Positions 29,767 through 39,373 of a DNA stretch of 64,000 nucleotides are shown piece by piece. The first letter of the stretch is position 1. Each line of letters begins with the position of its first letter. This DNA comes from Acinetobacter sp. ANC 3781 (GTDB lineage Bacteria > Pseudomonadota > Gammaproteobacteria > Pseudomonadales > Moraxellaceae): assembly GCF_004331285.1 (NCBI RefSeq), contig NZ_SJOH01000003.1:62001-126000 (forward strand). The letters are read 5' to 3'. Below the pieces are notes generated by a model, which saw nothing but the letters and a program-made list of their open reading frames with translations, was not told the DNA's origin and did not search any database. Both the position numbers and the translations under genes were made by a program.

Positions 29767-30486
29767 GTGACCCATCTGTTTATCGCCGATTTACATTTGT
29801 CACCTGAACACCCTCGACTCGTTCGGGGGTTTTTGGATTTATTGGCACACTATAAAAATAAAGACACGCAGCTTTATATTCTAGGCGATTGGTTTAATGC
29901 TTGGATTGGAGATGACTACTCTGCCCCATGGCTAGATGAAATTGTCCGCGCTTTACAACAATTCACTCAAGCCGGTAATCATGTTTACTTTCAAGTCGGC
30001 AACCGTGACTTTGCACTGGGTCAACGCTTTTTAAAGCAGTTCAATGGTTGTATATTGCCTGAGGTAGATACCTTAAAGATTGGTAGCCTCCAGATACGTC
30101 TTGAACATGGCGACTTACTTTGTACCGATGATGTGTCCTACCAGAAATTCCGTAAAATTATTCGTAATCCGTTCCTTTTAGGTTTTCTTAAAAGTATGCC
30201 ATTAATTTTCCGTCAAAAACTGGCGAATGGTTTCCGTAAAAAAAGTGCCGAAACTAAGCAAATGAAGTCTTATCAGATTATGGATGTGAACCCAAAAGCC
30301 GTTGAACAATCACTTCAAACAGTGGATGTACTGATCCATGGACATACCCACCGCCCTAATATCCATAATGAAAATGGTAAATCACGTATTGTTTTAGGCG
30401 ACTGGCGTGAACATGAAGCTCAAATTTTAGAAATTGATTCCGAACAAGTTCATCAAACATTAGAATTAAAGACTTGGACTTATTAA
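29767..30486 (+). CDS. lpxH: UDP-2,3-diacylglucosamine hydrolase LpxH
   Basis: LpxH cleaves UDP-2,3-diacylglucosamine to lipid X in lipid A synthesis at the inner membrane face. The 239-residue protein has the calcineurin-type metallophosphoesterase ligands in FIADLHLSPEHP (about 4-15), LGDWFNAW, VGNRDFALG and HGHTHRPN. The start is GTG with AAGGA 6 bases upstream. Length matches E. coli (240). It follows ppiB in the same direction. Confidence 0.95.
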   Translation: MTHLFIADLHLSPEHPRLVRGFLDLLAHYKNKDTQLYILGDWFNAWIGDDYSAPWLDEIVRALQQFTQAGNHVYFQVGNRDFALGQRFLKQFNGCILPEVDTLKIGSLQIRLEHGDLLCTDDVSYQKFRKIIRNPFLLGFLKSMPLIFRQKLANGFRKKSAETKQMKSYQIMDVNPKAVEQSLQTVDVLIHGHTHRPNIHNENGKSRIVLGDWREHEAQILEIDSEQVHQTLELKTWTY

Positions 30487-30664
30487 TTTTAGCTACTCAA
30501 GCCATTTTGATCGAATAAAAGCGAATTCATTTACAGTGCATTAAGAAGTTCACAATTGTTGTTTATTTATCCTGAATATAATCAACATACCGAATCATTT
30601 CTTGATTTGTAAAACAATTCAACATAATCAGCCTCTATCATTTCATTCAATTTTAGAGATCTGC

Positions 30665-31084
30665 ATGTCTGATTTTAGCAATATCACCGTAACCCATCAT
30701 GATGACGGTAAAGTTTCACTTTTAATTGATGGAAAGCCTGTTTCGGAGCGCTACGCTGTACAGTTCGAAAGTAATATTGTGGATGAATTAAAAGCACTGC
30801 AAGATGGTAAAGCGCTGAAATTATTTGACCAGTTTATCTTTTCTCATACTGATCTGAATTTTGAACATGCTTATAGCTACGTGACTTGCATGGTCAAAGC
30901 TGATTCAAATTATAAAGTGGTTTGTAACTTTGTTTACAAAATTACTGCTGTAGATCAAGCGCCTATGGAACACGTGATTACCAAACAAGGTCAGCCGATG
31001 ACTAGCGACGATATCCGTGAATTCATTAACAAGCATGTGGCCATGTCGTTAAATGACTATACCGATTTAAAATACGCATACTAA
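30665..31084 (+). CDS. Hypothetical protein (139 residues)
   Basis: I do not recognise this protein. From ATG 30665 it is 139 residues, acidic and soluble, with no signal peptide or membrane segment. It starts MSDFSNITVTHHDDGKVSLL, suggesting a beta-rich domain, and contains two cysteines (TCMVKADSNYKVVC). An upstream in-frame start at 30602 adds 21 residues but has no ribosome-binding site. It is ended by a terminator and is probably monocistronic. Confidence 0.65.
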   Translation: MSDFSNITVTHHDDGKVSLLIDGKPVSERYAVQFESNIVDELKALQDGKALKLFDQFIFSHTDLNFEHAYSYVTCMVKADSNYKVVCNFVYKITAVDQAPMEHVITKQGQPMTSDDIREFINKHVAMSLNDYTDLKYAY

Positions 31085-31090
31085 TACAAA

Positions 31091-31125
31091 AGCCCCGACT
31101 CGCTAAAAAGTCAGGGGCTGTTTTC
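31091..31125 (+). terminator. Terminator after the 139-residue hypothetical gene
   Basis: AGCCCCGACT pairs with AGTC-A-GGGGCT (one bulged A), followed by GTTTTC. Confidence 0.75.
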
Positions 31126-31155
31126 AGCCCGCGCAGTTGTTCCGCATTATTTAAA

Positions 31156-31950
31156 TTAATACCCATCCGAGACCTTAGGTACATCTACCCCATTTTTATA
31201 TTTGGCCAAAAGTTCACGAAGTGAATTCATCAACACACTGGTATCAACCCCTATTGCTACGAACTCTGTACCAAGTTCCAAATATTGCTGCGTGGCTTCA
31301 TGCTGTGTTGATAAGATCCCCGCGGCCTTATCTGCTGCACGAATACGCTGAACCGCATCAACTACTGCTTTTTGCACTTCCGGATGGTTTGGATTGCCTT
31401 GATAGCCCATGGTTGCAGACAAATCAACAGCACCAATAAATACCCCATCAATACCATCCACCTTTAAAATATCGTCTAGGTTTTCCAGACCTTTGACTGA
31501 TTCAATCTGAATCAACAGGCAAATATTTTCATGGGCTGTCTCGTAGTAATTCGGAATACTGTTCCAACGCGTCGCACGTGCCAAAGCTGCACCTACACCA
31601 CGAATGCCCTCAGGCGGATAACGGACTGCTTTCACCATCAGTTCTGCTTGTTCAACCGTTTCCACCATCGGAATCAGTAAGGTTTGTGCGCCAATATCCA
31701 ACAACTGTTTAATCAGTTGTACGCTGCCAATGGGTGGACGTACCACTGCCTGAGATGGGTATGCTGCGATACTTTGTAATTGAGAAAGTGTGGTTCTTAA
31801 ATCACTTGGCGCATGTTCCCCATCAATCAGCAACCAGTCGTATCCGACATTGGCTGCAATTTCTGTAGCGTAAGCATCTGCCAAACCAACCCATAACCCA
31901 ATTTGCTGTTGGGTTTTTAGTTTTCTTTTAAAGTGATTGCTAAATTCCAT
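31156..31950 (-). CDS. HpcH/HpaI family aldolase (4-hydroxy-2-oxoheptanedioate aldolase-like)
   Basis: The 264-residue protein is a class II pyruvate aldolase of the HpaI type. GLWVGLADAYATEIAANVGY opens the barrel, DWLLIDGEHAPSDL carries the catalytic region, RPPIGSVQLIKQLLDIGAQ and a metal-binding Glu in LIQIESVKGLENLDDI follow, and the active-site loop reads RGVGAALARATRWN. ATG 31950 is chosen because CAGGCG precedes it; an in-frame start 27 bases upstream lacks a good site. No other 4-hydroxyphenylacetate genes are nearby, so the substrate is open. Confidence 0.87.
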   Translation of the reverse strand: MEFSNHFKRKLKTQQQIGLWVGLADAYATEIAANVGYDWLLIDGEHAPSDLRTTLSQLQSIAAYPSQAVVRPPIGSVQLIKQLLDIGAQTLLIPMVETVEQAELMVKAVRYPPEGIRGVGAALARATRWNSIPNYYETAHENICLLIQIESVKGLENLDDILKVDGIDGVFIGAVDLSATMGYQGNPNHPEVQKAVVDAVQRIRAADKAAGILSTQHEATQQYLELGTEFVAIGVDTSVLMNSLRELLAKYKNGVDVPKVSDGY

Positions 31951-31977
31951 ACGCCTGCTCTCGGAATGGTCATACAT

Positions 31978-32296
31978 TTTACTTAATATTGATTAAACGC
32001 CATTTTTCTAAAAGTACCAATATCGAAAACATATTTCTTGATCTGCTAAAACTTTTAATTTATTGAAAAATACTCATCCTTTATTTTATAAAATCATGGA
32101 TCACACTTGAAACTTAAGCTAAACAAGATACCCATACTGCTTTATATAAAGTGTAATAAATTGAGTAAAGCATGCTATTTACTATAATTACTTTTTTATC
32201 ATGCCAAAGTCTAAAGCCAGACCCATGTGTTATAAACCATTTGGATAACGCTTCAGGTAAAATGACAAACATAATTTATAAGTGGAGTAATCATTC
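31978..32296. other. Intergenic region before nfsB
   Basis: About 320 AT-rich bases between the divergent aldolase and nfsB genes. I see no gene, RNA or clear hairpin. It should contain both promoters, but I found no pair of boxes good enough to call. Confidence 0.4.
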
Positions 32297-32950
32297 ATGG
32301 ATCTTTTAAACGTCTCGAAAACCCGTTATACCACCAAAGCCTATGATCCTATTCGAAAAATCCCGAAAGAACAGATTGCATGTTTATTAGAAATATTACG
32401 TTTGACTCCATCTTCTATCAATATCCAACCTTGGCATTTTTTTATTGCTGACAATCAAGCGGCTAAAGAACGGATTGCCAAAGCATTGGTTGGGAAATAT
32501 GCCTATAACGCACCCAAAGTTCTAGATTCTTCACATACTATTCTGTTCTGTACTAAAGCAGATATTAGTGAACAGCATTTAGATAACCTGCTCGCTCAAG
32601 ATGACATCAGTGGTCGTTTTAAAGATGAAAAAGCTAAACAAGGCCAAAAAGATAGCCGTAGCGGTTATGTCAATTATTATCGCAATGAAAAAGGTGATAT
32701 TCAGCGTTGGGCGGAAAATCAAACCTTTATTGCTTTAGGTCAAATTTTGTTAGCTGCCGGAATTGAAGGAATTGATGCAACGCCCATTGGTGGATTTGAT
32801 GAACAAATCATCAATGATGAATTACAGTTAACAGAAAAAGGCTTGGTCCCTTCGGTATTACTGACACTTGGTTATCGTAGTGAAAATGATTTCAATGCCC
32901 AACTACCAAAATCACGTCTAGACAAAGAACAGATTTTCACTCAGCTTTAA
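32297..32950 (+). CDS. nfsB: Oxygen-insensitive NAD(P)H nitroreductase, NfsB-like
   Basis: The 217-residue FMN enzyme follows E. coli NfsB from end to end: MDLLNVSKTRYTTKAYDP at the N-terminus, the LTPSSINIQPWHFFIADNQ block (about 36-54), and a C-terminal GLVPSVLLTLGYRSENDFN. NfsB reduces nitroaromatics and quinones with NAD(P)H. AAGTGGAG precedes the ATG. It is a single gene closed by a GC-rich terminator. Confidence 0.9.
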   Translation: MDLLNVSKTRYTTKAYDPIRKIPKEQIACLLEILRLTPSSINIQPWHFFIADNQAAKERIAKALVGKYAYNAPKVLDSSHTILFCTKADISEQHLDNLLAQDDISGRFKDEKAKQGQKDSRSGYVNYYRNEKGDIQRWAENQTFIALGQILLAAGIEGIDATPIGGFDEQIINDELQLTEKGLVPSVLLTLGYRSENDFNAQLPKSRLDKEQIFTQL

Positions 32951-32969
32951 TTAACGTTTCATTACAATA

Positions 32970-32994
32970 AAAGGGGGTTATAGCCCCCTTTCAT
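32970..32994 (+). terminator. nfsB terminator
   Basis: AAAGGGGG and CCCCCTTT form a perfect 8-bp stem with a 6-base loop, 19 bases past the nfsB stop. Confidence 0.8.
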
Positions 32995-33065
32995 GTCATT
33001 TCAGGTCTTATTCTTGCAACAATATTGAGGTATATTTGCGCTAAAAATAAAAGGTGGTTTATCTC

Positions 33066-33290
33066 ATGATCCCTGCTACAACTAAAATGCCCATGAAATT
33101 TGAATGCACACACTGCAATAAAATTTATATGCATCAATATTTCAAAAATTCGCTTTCTTTTTACCCGACATGTCCGCACTGCAATCAGGCTGGCTTACTG
33201 CTAGGGACTGCCGACACCATTGACATTGTTAAGCACCCGAAGACTTTTGCAAAAACCTTATTTAAACAGTTATCGCATAAGCTAGGCTAA
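33066..33290 (+). CDS. Small zinc-ribbon-like hypothetical protein
   Basis: This 74-residue protein has two CxxC knuckles, CTHC (about residues 15-18) and CPHC (about 38-41), separated by about 20 residues, a zinc-ribbon arrangement. The rest is unremarkable. ATG 33066 follows AAAGGTGG; an in-frame GTG 12 bases upstream is an alternative start. Its 3' end overlaps the end of the convergent transporter gene by 29 bases. I do not recognise a family or function. Confidence 0.6.
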   Translation: MIPATTKMPMKFECTHCNKIYMHQYFKNSLSFYPTCPHCNQAGLLLGTADTIDIVKHPKTFAKTLFKQLSHKLG

Positions 33291-34125
33291 TCACACTAGC
33301 CAAACCTAAAACCAAACCCACCGCGGTAGCAAGCTTTAATTTTTCTTTAAAGATAATTAAGCCACTTAATGCCCCAAATACAACCACAAGAATATTCATA
33401 CCTGCAAACACAATTGCAGGTGTGTCTTTCAATAAAATATGCGCTTTAACATACAGTGCAATATTGGCAAAATTTAAAACTCCCAGACCCAGACCTGCCA
33501 GCATGTTCTTTTTGCTACCCACGGTTTTCGTTGTAATTGCAATATAAGCCAATGACAATATAAAGGCACAGATAAATATTAAATTTAGGGCGACAGCAAA
33601 CTGTACGCCTAATCCTGTGGTGTACTTGAGTAACACATCAATTAAGGCATAGCCAAACCAGACCAAGGCAAGATACCCCATCGCCTGCTTTGAAGAAGTT
33701 TGCCCTGTTCCCGCTTTTTGATGTGAAAATAAAATACTGATTACCGCCGCAACTCCCAAAGCAATACCTATGATTTTTACGGTATTAAACTGTTCCTGAA
33801 AAATGAAAAATGCTGCCAGTAGTGATAAAACCACAGATAAACGCTGGGCAATTTCAGTTTTAATAATGCCGGCATATTGCAATGATTTTGCTAAGCATAA
33901 AAAAATACTCGGCAGCAAAACACCCAATGCAACAATTAACCACCACGGCGTATTGACCATTGAAATATGCTGCAGATCTGGCTTAAACCATAGAAAACCC
34001 AATAGACTGGCAGAAGCGTAGTTCCAGACAATCATCTGTAATGCATCAAAACCTTTGACTTTGGCGAGCTTTAACAAAATTGAGATGATGACACTACAAC
34101 ATGCCGCTGCAAATATAAATTCCAT
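33262..34125 (-). CDS. EamA/DMT superfamily transporter
   Basis: The 287-residue protein is almost entirely hydrophobic, with about ten membrane helices in two repeats of five, as in drug/metabolite transporters. It starts MEFIFAAACCSVIISILLKL and has the usual LAKSLQYAGIIKTEIAQRLS segment at the end of the first repeat. Substrate is unknown. Its last bases overlap the convergent zinc-ribbon gene. Confidence 0.85.
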   Translation of the reverse strand: MEFIFAAACCSVIISILLKLAKVKGFDALQMIVWNYASASLLGFLWFKPDLQHISMVNTPWWLIVALGVLLPSIFLCLAKSLQYAGIIKTEIAQRLSVVLSLLAAFFIFQEQFNTVKIIGIALGVAAVISILFSHQKAGTGQTSSKQAMGYLALVWFGYALIDVLLKYTTGLGVQFAVALNLIFICAFILSLAYIAITTKTVGSKKNMLAGLGLGVLNFANIALYVKAHILLKDTPAIVFAGMNILVVVFGALSGLIIFKEKLKLATAVGLVLGLASVISLAYAITV

Positions 34126-34171
34126 CTTTTGCCTTATTTTGGTTATTTATAATGATTTAGGGTTAAATACA

Positions 34172-34199
34172 GAAAAGCCCACAACAAATGTGGGCTTTT
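34172..34199 (-). terminator. fba terminator
   Basis: AAAAGCCCACA and TGTGGGCTTTT form an 11-bp stem with a 6-base loop, downstream of fba on the minus strand; the structure works on either strand. Confidence 0.9.
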
Positions 34200-34221
34200 G
34201 ATTATAGATAATCTTTAAGGA

Positions 34222-35259
34222 TTATTTATAACGATTCACCATTTTCTCTAAAGAAATTGGACGAATCTTGTCTGCATGACCCGCAGTACCAAATGATGTG
34301 TAACGATCTACACAGATTTGCTTCATTGCATCTACAGTCGCAGAGAAGAATTTACGTGGATCGAATTCGCTTGGTTTTTCAGCCATCATACGACGCATCG
34401 CACCAGTAGAAGCCAAACGTAAATCAGTGTCGATATTAATTTTACGAACACCGTGTTTGATTGCTTCAACCAATTGCTCAACAGGGACACCATAAGTTTC
34501 TTTTATATCGCCGCCGAATTCGTTGATCACAGCCAACCATTCTTGTGGCACAGAGCTTGAACCGTGCATAACAAGATGGGTATTTGGCAATGCCGCATGA
34601 ATTTCTTTAATGCGGTCAATCGCTAAAATATCACCTGTGGGTGGACGTGTGAATTTGTACGCACCGTGTGAAGTACCGACTGCAATTGCCAAAGCATCGA
34701 CGTTGGTATCTGCTACAAATTGAGTCGCTTCTTCAACTGAAGTTAAAAGTTGAGAATGGTCAAGAACGCCTTCAGCGCCTACGCCATCTTCTTCACCAGC
34801 CATCCCGGTTTCAAGGCTACCCAGGCAACCAATTTCACCTTCAACTGAAACACCGCAAGCGTGCGCCATTTGAACTGTGCGACGCGTTACATCGACATTA
34901 TATTCGTAACTTGTCGGTGTTTTACCGTCCGCACCTAGTGAACCATCCATCATCACCGATGAAAAGCCCAACTGGATCGAGCGCTGGCATACATCAGGGT
35001 CAGTACCATGATCTTGATGCATAACCACTGGAATATGTGGCCACTCTTCAATTGCTGCCAAAATTAAATGACGTAAGAACGGAGCGCCTGCATATTTACG
35101 AGCACCCGCAGATGCCTGAACAATAACAGGTGAATTCGTTTCGTCTGCGGCTAACATAATTGCGCGCATTTGTTCTAAGTTGTTTACGTTAAACGCTGGT
35201 ACGCCGTAGTTGTGTTCGCCGGCGTGATCCAAGAGCTGGCGCAATGAGATAAGTGCCAT
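34222..35259 (-). CDS. fba: Class II fructose-bisphosphate aldolase
   Basis: The 345-residue zinc aldolase interconverts fructose 1,6-bisphosphate with the two triose phosphates. Metal ligand histidines are visible in [11 protein letters not shown] (about 80-90), and further ones in HGAYKF and [27 protein letters not shown] near the start is typical of the longer Calvin-type class II enzymes. It lies downstream of a small lipoprotein gene and pgk on the same strand, each with its own terminator, so they are neighbours rather than one operon. Confidence 0.95.
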   Translation of the reverse strand: MALISLRQLLDHAGEHNYGVPAFNVNNLEQMRAIMLAADETNSPVIVQASAGARKYAGAPFLRHLILAAIEEWPHIPVVMHQDHGTDPDVCQRSIQLGFSSVMMDGSLGADGKTPTSYEYNVDVTRRTVQMAHACGVSVEGEIGCLGSLETGMAGEEDGVGAEGVLDHSQLLTSVEEATQFVADTNVDALAIAVGTSHGAYKFTRPPTGDILAIDRIKEIHAALPNTHLVMHGSSSVPQEWLAVINEFGGDIKETYGVPVEQLVEAIKHGVRKINIDTDLRLASTGAMRRMMAEKPSEFDPRKFFSATVDAMKQICVDRYTSFGTAGHADKIRPISLEKMVNRYK

Positions 35260-35332
35260 AATGTCCTCCCAGTTGATGCCCCATATTCTACATGCTGATT
35301 GCTTTCAATTCAGTAATAAAAAACACTATTTC

Positions 35333-35358
35333 AAAAAAAATCCCTGCTTATGCAGGGA
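35333..35358 (-). terminator. Terminator of the small lipoprotein gene
   Basis: TCCCTGC and GCAGGGA form a 7-bp stem with a 4-base loop; the T-run (eight bases) follows on the minus strand. Confidence 0.88.
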
Positions 35359-35381
35359 CTTTTAAATAAAACATAACAAAC

Positions 35382-35651
35382 TTAAGGTGCAGTGGCTTCA
35401 GAAGCTGCGGCTTCGGCTACAGGAGTTGCCTCATCTGCATTCGCATTGGCTATTTCCGCGGGTACATCTGTATTTTTTTCATCCAGAACAGGTTTGTCAA
35501 GTGAGTCGATTGCCGCTTGTTGCTCTGGGGTGATTTTCTCTTCTACTGTTGTTGCAGCTGCGTCATTTTTTGGAGCTTCATCTTTCTTGGCACAAGCAGT
35601 TAAAGCTAAAGGTGCAATAAGGAGTGCTGCAAGTGTTAATTTCAAGTTCAT
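35382..35651 (-). CDS. Small Ala/Glu-rich lipoprotein
   Basis: The 89-residue protein has a lipoprotein signal peptide (MNLKLTLAALLIAPLALTAC) with the lipobox LTAC at residues 17-20. The mature part is low-complexity, rich in Ala, Glu, Asp and Thr, and probably unstructured. No function is apparent. It sits between pgk and fba, with terminators on both sides, so it is its own transcription unit. Confidence 0.78.
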   Translation of the reverse strand: MNLKLTLAALLIAPLALTACAKKDEAPKNDAAATTVEEKITPEQQAAIDSLDKPVLDEKNTDVPAEIANANADEATPVAEAAASEATAP

Positions 35652-35737
35652 CAGAGTTTCCTAGGACAGGAGATTTAATGAATGTAATGTTATTGCAGAT
35701 ATATTTCATTTTGATGACTAAAATATGTATCCCAAAA

Positions 35738-35765
35738 TGACAAAAGGCTGACTGTAGTCAACCTT
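35738..35765 (-). terminator. pgk terminator
   Basis: On the minus strand AAGGTTGAC pairs with GTCAGCCTT (one G-U pair) around a 4-base loop, followed by TTTGTCATTTT. Confidence 0.75.
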
Positions 35766-35818
35766 CTGTCATATTTACTTTATAGCTTAATTTGATTTAA
35801 AAAATTCTGATCTAAAGA

Positions 35819-37006
35819 TTAAGCACGTTCAAGTAGTACCGCAACTGCAGGCAGTGTTTTGCCTTCTACAAACTCAAGGAAAGCACCGCCACCGGTAGAA
35901 ATATAACCAATTTTGTCAGCCACTTCATATTTATCGATTGCAGCTAAAGTATCGCCACCACCCGCGATAGAGAAACCTGCTGATTCAGCAATCGCTAAAG
36001 ACAATGCTTTAGTGCCCTCACCGAATTGATCGACTTCAAACACACCCACGGGACCATTCCAAAGAATCGTTTTTGAAGTTTTGATAATTTCAGCAAATGC
36101 TTTAGCCGTTTTTGGACCAACGTCTAAAATCATGTCATTGTCGCTGACATCAGCAACATTTTTCACGACCGCTTTCGCTTTCGCTAGTGAACCCAAGAAA
36201 TCAGCAAAGTCGATTTCAGCTGCATCTGCAACCACAACGTCTGTTGGTAATGGAACAGAAACTTTTGCAGCAATGGCTTTGGCTGTGTCGATCAAATCAT
36301 TTTCGCATAATGATTTACCTACATTGTAGCCAGCAGCAGCCAGGAAGGTATTGGCAATACCACCACCGACGATGATTTGATCGCAAATATCTGAAAGTGA
36401 AGTTAATACGTCAAGCTTAGTTGACACTTTAGAACCTGCAACAATGGCAGCCATCGGTTTTTCTGGTGTTTTAAGTGCACGGCCTAAAGCATCTAGTTCA
36501 GCTGCAAGTAACGGACCTGCCGCTGCAACAGTTGCATAACGAGCTACACCTTCAGTAGAAGCTTCTGCACGGTGCGCCGTACCAAATGCATCCATCACAA
36601 ACACATCGCAAAGTGCCGCATATTTTTGTGCAAGTTCAGGATTGTTTTTCTTTTCACCTGGGTTGAAACGCACGTTTTCAAGCAATACCACTTGACCTGC
36701 TGCAACCTCAACACCCTCTAAGTAGTCGCTAAACAATTTAACCTCTTGACCCAAAGCTTGAGTCAAATAAGCAGCAACAGGTGCTAAAGACTGTTCTGGT
36801 TTTGGTTCATCTTCAACGGGACGACCAAGGTGAGAACAAACCATTACCGCAGCGCCTTTTTCTACCGCTGTTTTAATTGTAGGAAGTGCAGCGCGTAAAC
36901 GTGCATCACTTGTAATTTCACCATTTTTTACAGGTACGTTTAAATCTTCACGAATAAGAACACGTTTACCTGTTAAATCGAGGTCAGTCATACGCTGAAA
37001 ATTCAT
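35819..37006 (-). CDS. pgk: Phosphoglycerate kinase
   Basis: Pgk transfers phosphate between 1,3-bisphosphoglycerate and ADP. The 395-residue protein contains the substrate-binding block [16 protein letters not shown] (about 15-30), CSHLGRP, and the nucleotide-binding stretches [11 protein letters not shown] and a C-terminal [12 protein letters not shown]. Length is normal. It lies upstream of the lipoprotein gene and fba, a glycolytic neighbourhood. Confidence 0.96.
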   Translation of the reverse strand: MNFQRMTDLDLTGKRVLIREDLNVPVKNGEITSDARLRAALPTIKTAVEKGAAVMVCSHLGRPVEDEPKPEQSLAPVAAYLTQALGQEVKLFSDYLEGVEVAAGQVVLLENVRFNPGEKKNNPELAQKYAALCDVFVMDAFGTAHRAEASTEGVARYATVAAAGPLLAAELDALGRALKTPEKPMAAIVAGSKVSTKLDVLTSLSDICDQIIVGGGIANTFLAAAGYNVGKSLCENDLIDTAKAIAAKVSVPLPTDVVVADAAEIDFADFLGSLAKAKAVVKNVADVSDNDMILDVGPKTAKAFAEIIKTSKTILWNGPVGVFEVDQFGEGTKALSLAIAESAGFSIAGGGDTLAAIDKYEVADKIGYISTGGGAFLEFVEGKTLPAVAVLLERA

Positions 37007-37146
37007 GTATAGCTCTCTTTATAGATATAAAAACCGCCCGATTTTAAATGATTATGCAGAAAAAGGTTAGCTTCTTTTGCATAAAAGCTGTCGAAAGACA
37101 AAGTTTTGATTATGATAGTCAAAAGCCACATCATGATTCAGAGCTT

Positions 37147-37530
37147 ATGTCTATTCACCCAGATCCCAATATCAATCGTTTAAACGTTTTAGGCGAATCC
37201 CTGGCTAGCTGTTGCTATGCTCCTATTACCGGATATTTTCGTAATGGCTTTTGTCATACTGCAATAACAGATCTTGGTCAGCATACAATGTGCGTACAGA
37301 TGACCGCAGAATTTCTTAACTTTTCGCAAAAAGTAGGTAACGACTTGATCACACCCTTACCAGAGGTCGATTTTCCAGGTTTAGAGCCAGGTGATTTTTG
37401 GTGTATTTGTGTGACCCGCTGGGTCGAAGCATACCAAGCCGGTATTGCCCCTCCGATTAAAATTCAAGCTTGCCATCAAGCTGTGCTCTCCTATGTTCCG
37501 CTTGATGTGCTGATGGAATATGCAGTGTAA
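37147..37530 (+). CDS. DUF2237 family protein
   Basis: The 127-residue protein matches the DUF2237 family: NVLGESLASCCYAPITGYFR near the start, LGQHTMCVQMTAEFLNFS in the middle, and PGLEPGDFWCICVTRW with several conserved cysteines. The family's function is unknown to me. ATG 37147 is chosen because homology begins there; the longer frame from 37048 has no support. Its stop overlaps the maf start by one base (TAATG), which implies translational coupling. Confidence 0.82.
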   Translation: MSIHPDPNINRLNVLGESLASCCYAPITGYFRNGFCHTAITDLGQHTMCVQMTAEFLNFSQKVGNDLITPLPEVDFPGLEPGDFWCICVTRWVEAYQAGIAPPIKIQACHQAVLSYVPLDVLMEYAV

Positions 37531-38123
37531 TGAGTACTCCCCAAATTATTTTGGCTTCAAGCAGCCAAACCCGTAAAGACTTAATGAACCGCCTTCGCAT
37601 CGCTTATCAAAGCATCGTACCTAATATTGATGAATCTCCCCGTGGTGAAAATCATGCGGATGATTTAGCCAAAAGACTGGCTTTTGAAAAAGCCAAAGCC
37701 ATTTCAGAACAATATCCACAAGCGATTGTAATTGGATCTGATCAGGTCGCTTGGCGTGAAGGTGCACCGGATATTTTTATTGGTAAACCGTTAACAGTGG
37801 AAAAAGCAGTGAAACAATTGCAAGCCAATTCTGACAAAATTGTGTATTTCAGTACTGCACTCAGCGTACAACAGCTTTCTACCGGCTTTGAACATACACT
37901 GGTTGAACATTACAAGGTCAAATTCCGCAAACTCGGTTTTGCTGAAATTGAGCGCTATATTGAAGTTGAACAGCCTTTAATGTGCGCCGGTAGTTTCAAA
38001 TGCGAAAGCTTGGGGATTAGCCTGTTTGAACAAATGACTGGGCAAGACCAAACCACACTAATGGGCATGCCAATGATTCAACTGTGCCATATCCTGCGTC
38101 AATTGAATATTTTAGTTCCTTAA
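37530..38123 (+). CDS. Maf-like nucleotide pyrophosphatase, YceF type
   Basis: The 197-residue protein is a Maf/HAM1-fold pyrophosphatase that hydrolyses non-canonical nucleotides such as 7-methyl-GTP. It begins with IILASSSQTRKDLMNRL (about 6-22) and has IGSDQVAWREG and the C-terminal CAGSFKCESLG block, the latter closer to YceF than to the dTTP/UTP-specific YhdE group. It overlaps the DUF2237 gene by one base and is 15 bases before the oxygenase gene, so the three are likely one operon. Confidence 0.88.
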   Translation: MSTPQIILASSSQTRKDLMNRLRIAYQSIVPNIDESPRGENHADDLAKRLAFEKAKAISEQYPQAIVIGSDQVAWREGAPDIFIGKPLTVEKAVKQLQANSDKIVYFSTALSVQQLSTGFEHTLVEHYKVKFRKLGFAEIERYIEVEQPLMCAGSFKCESLGISLFEQMTGQDQTTLMGMPMIQLCHILRQLNILVP

Positions 38124-38138
38124 TTTTAGGCTGTATTT

Positions 38139-39308
38139 ATGTCTCAAGCTTTAGATGTATTAGGCGGAATTACCGCTGAACAATTCCTTGCCGAATATTG
38201 GCAGAAAAAACCCTTACTGGTCCGTAATGCACTTCCTGAAATTGTGAATCTGTTAGAACCTAACGATGTTATGGAACTTGCACTGGATGAAAATATCAAT
38301 GCCCGTCTGATTAAACAAAAAGATAAAGATCCAAACCAGTGGTCTGTAAAATCATCACCTTTAACCAAAGCTGATTTCCAGAAGATGCCCAAACTTTGGA
38401 CACTGCTTGTTCAAGCTGTAGATCATTACTCTTTTGATTTGGCAGAACTGTGGAAAAAATTTCCATTTATTCCGCAATGGCGTCGCGATGACATCATGGT
38501 GTCCTATGCCCAAAAAGGCGGCTCAGTCGGGAAACATTTTGATTTTTATGATGTATTTTTAGTACAGGGTCATGGACACCGTCGCTGGCAGCTAGGGCAA
38601 ATGTGTAATGCAGAAAGCGAGTTCGTTGCAGGCCAGCCATTAAAATTACTGCCAGAGATGGAAGTTCATTTTGATGAAGTTTTAGCGCCAGGTGACTTAC
38701 TCTATGTGCCCCCAGGTCTATCACACTACGGCGTAGCAGAAGATGACTGTCTGACCTACTCGTTTGGTTTCCGTATGCCAAATGTGGCTGAAATGATGGA
38801 TCGCGTCAGTGATAAATTTGCTGATGATCAATTACTTAAAAACCCACTGACCGACATTATTCGCGATAAAATCAGCCCGATCGGTCAAATCAGTCACGCT
38901 GAACTTGAGTATTTAAAAACAGAACTTTTAGCACAATTACAAAATCCAACCGTGCTTGAAGATGCGCTCATGAGCTTGATGTCAGAACCGAAATATCCTG
39001 AAAACATTCCAGAGGCAGAAGCCATTGGTACAGGAGATTTGGAAGAAGCGTTAGATCAAGGCTATTCCCTCATTCTCGAGCCTGCATCACGTCTACTTTA
39101 TGCAAAAGATGAAGATAAGTTGCTGTTCTGGGCCAATGGCGAAGGCATTTGTATTTCAGATGCGTTTGCACCACTTTTAAAACAATTGGCTGACGGCAGT
39201 TCAGTATTACTCGATGAAAACCTTTATGATCCAGATATGCTGGAAGACATCGTCAACTTGTTAAATGAATCGATTCTGATGCTATTACCTGCTACAGAGC
39301 AAGAATAA
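38139..39308 (+). CDS. roxA: Cupin/JmjC ribosomal oxygenase, RoxA (YcfD)-like
   Basis: RoxA is a 2-oxoglutarate and Fe(II)-dependent oxygenase that hydroxylates an arginine of ribosomal protein L16. The 389-residue protein carries the iron-binding His-x-Asp in GGSVGKHFDFYDVFLVQGHG (about 128-147), with RRWQLG just after it. A distal histidine lies in PPGLSHYGVAEDD. The C-terminal dimerisation and winged-helix region is acidic. Length fits the family (about 373). Third gene of the DUF2237-maf operon. Confidence 0.88.
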   Translation: MSQALDVLGGITAEQFLAEYWQKKPLLVRNALPEIVNLLEPNDVMELALDENINARLIKQKDKDPNQWSVKSSPLTKADFQKMPKLWTLLVQAVDHYSFDLAELWKKFPFIPQWRRDDIMVSYAQKGGSVGKHFDFYDVFLVQGHGHRRWQLGQMCNAESEFVAGQPLKLLPEMEVHFDEVLAPGDLLYVPPGLSHYGVAEDDCLTYSFGFRMPNVAEMMDRVSDKFADDQLLKNPLTDIIRDKISPIGQISHAELEYLKTELLAQLQNPTVLEDALMSLMSEPKYPENIPEAEAIGTGDLEEALDQGYSLILEPASRLLYAKDEDKLLFWANGEGICISDAFAPLLKQLADGSSVLLDENLYDPDMLEDIVNLLNESILMLLPATEQE

Positions 39309-39315
39309 ACCGAAC

Positions 39316-39346
39316 AAAAAGGGGAAATTAGATTTCCCCTTTTTTA
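39316..39346 (+). terminator. roxA terminator
   Basis: AAAAAGGGGAAAT and ATTTCCCCTTTTT form a 13-bp stem with a 3-4 base loop and T-run. Confidence 0.92.
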
Positions 39347-39373
39347 TACTTCCGAATAGACCTCTTTCATAAA

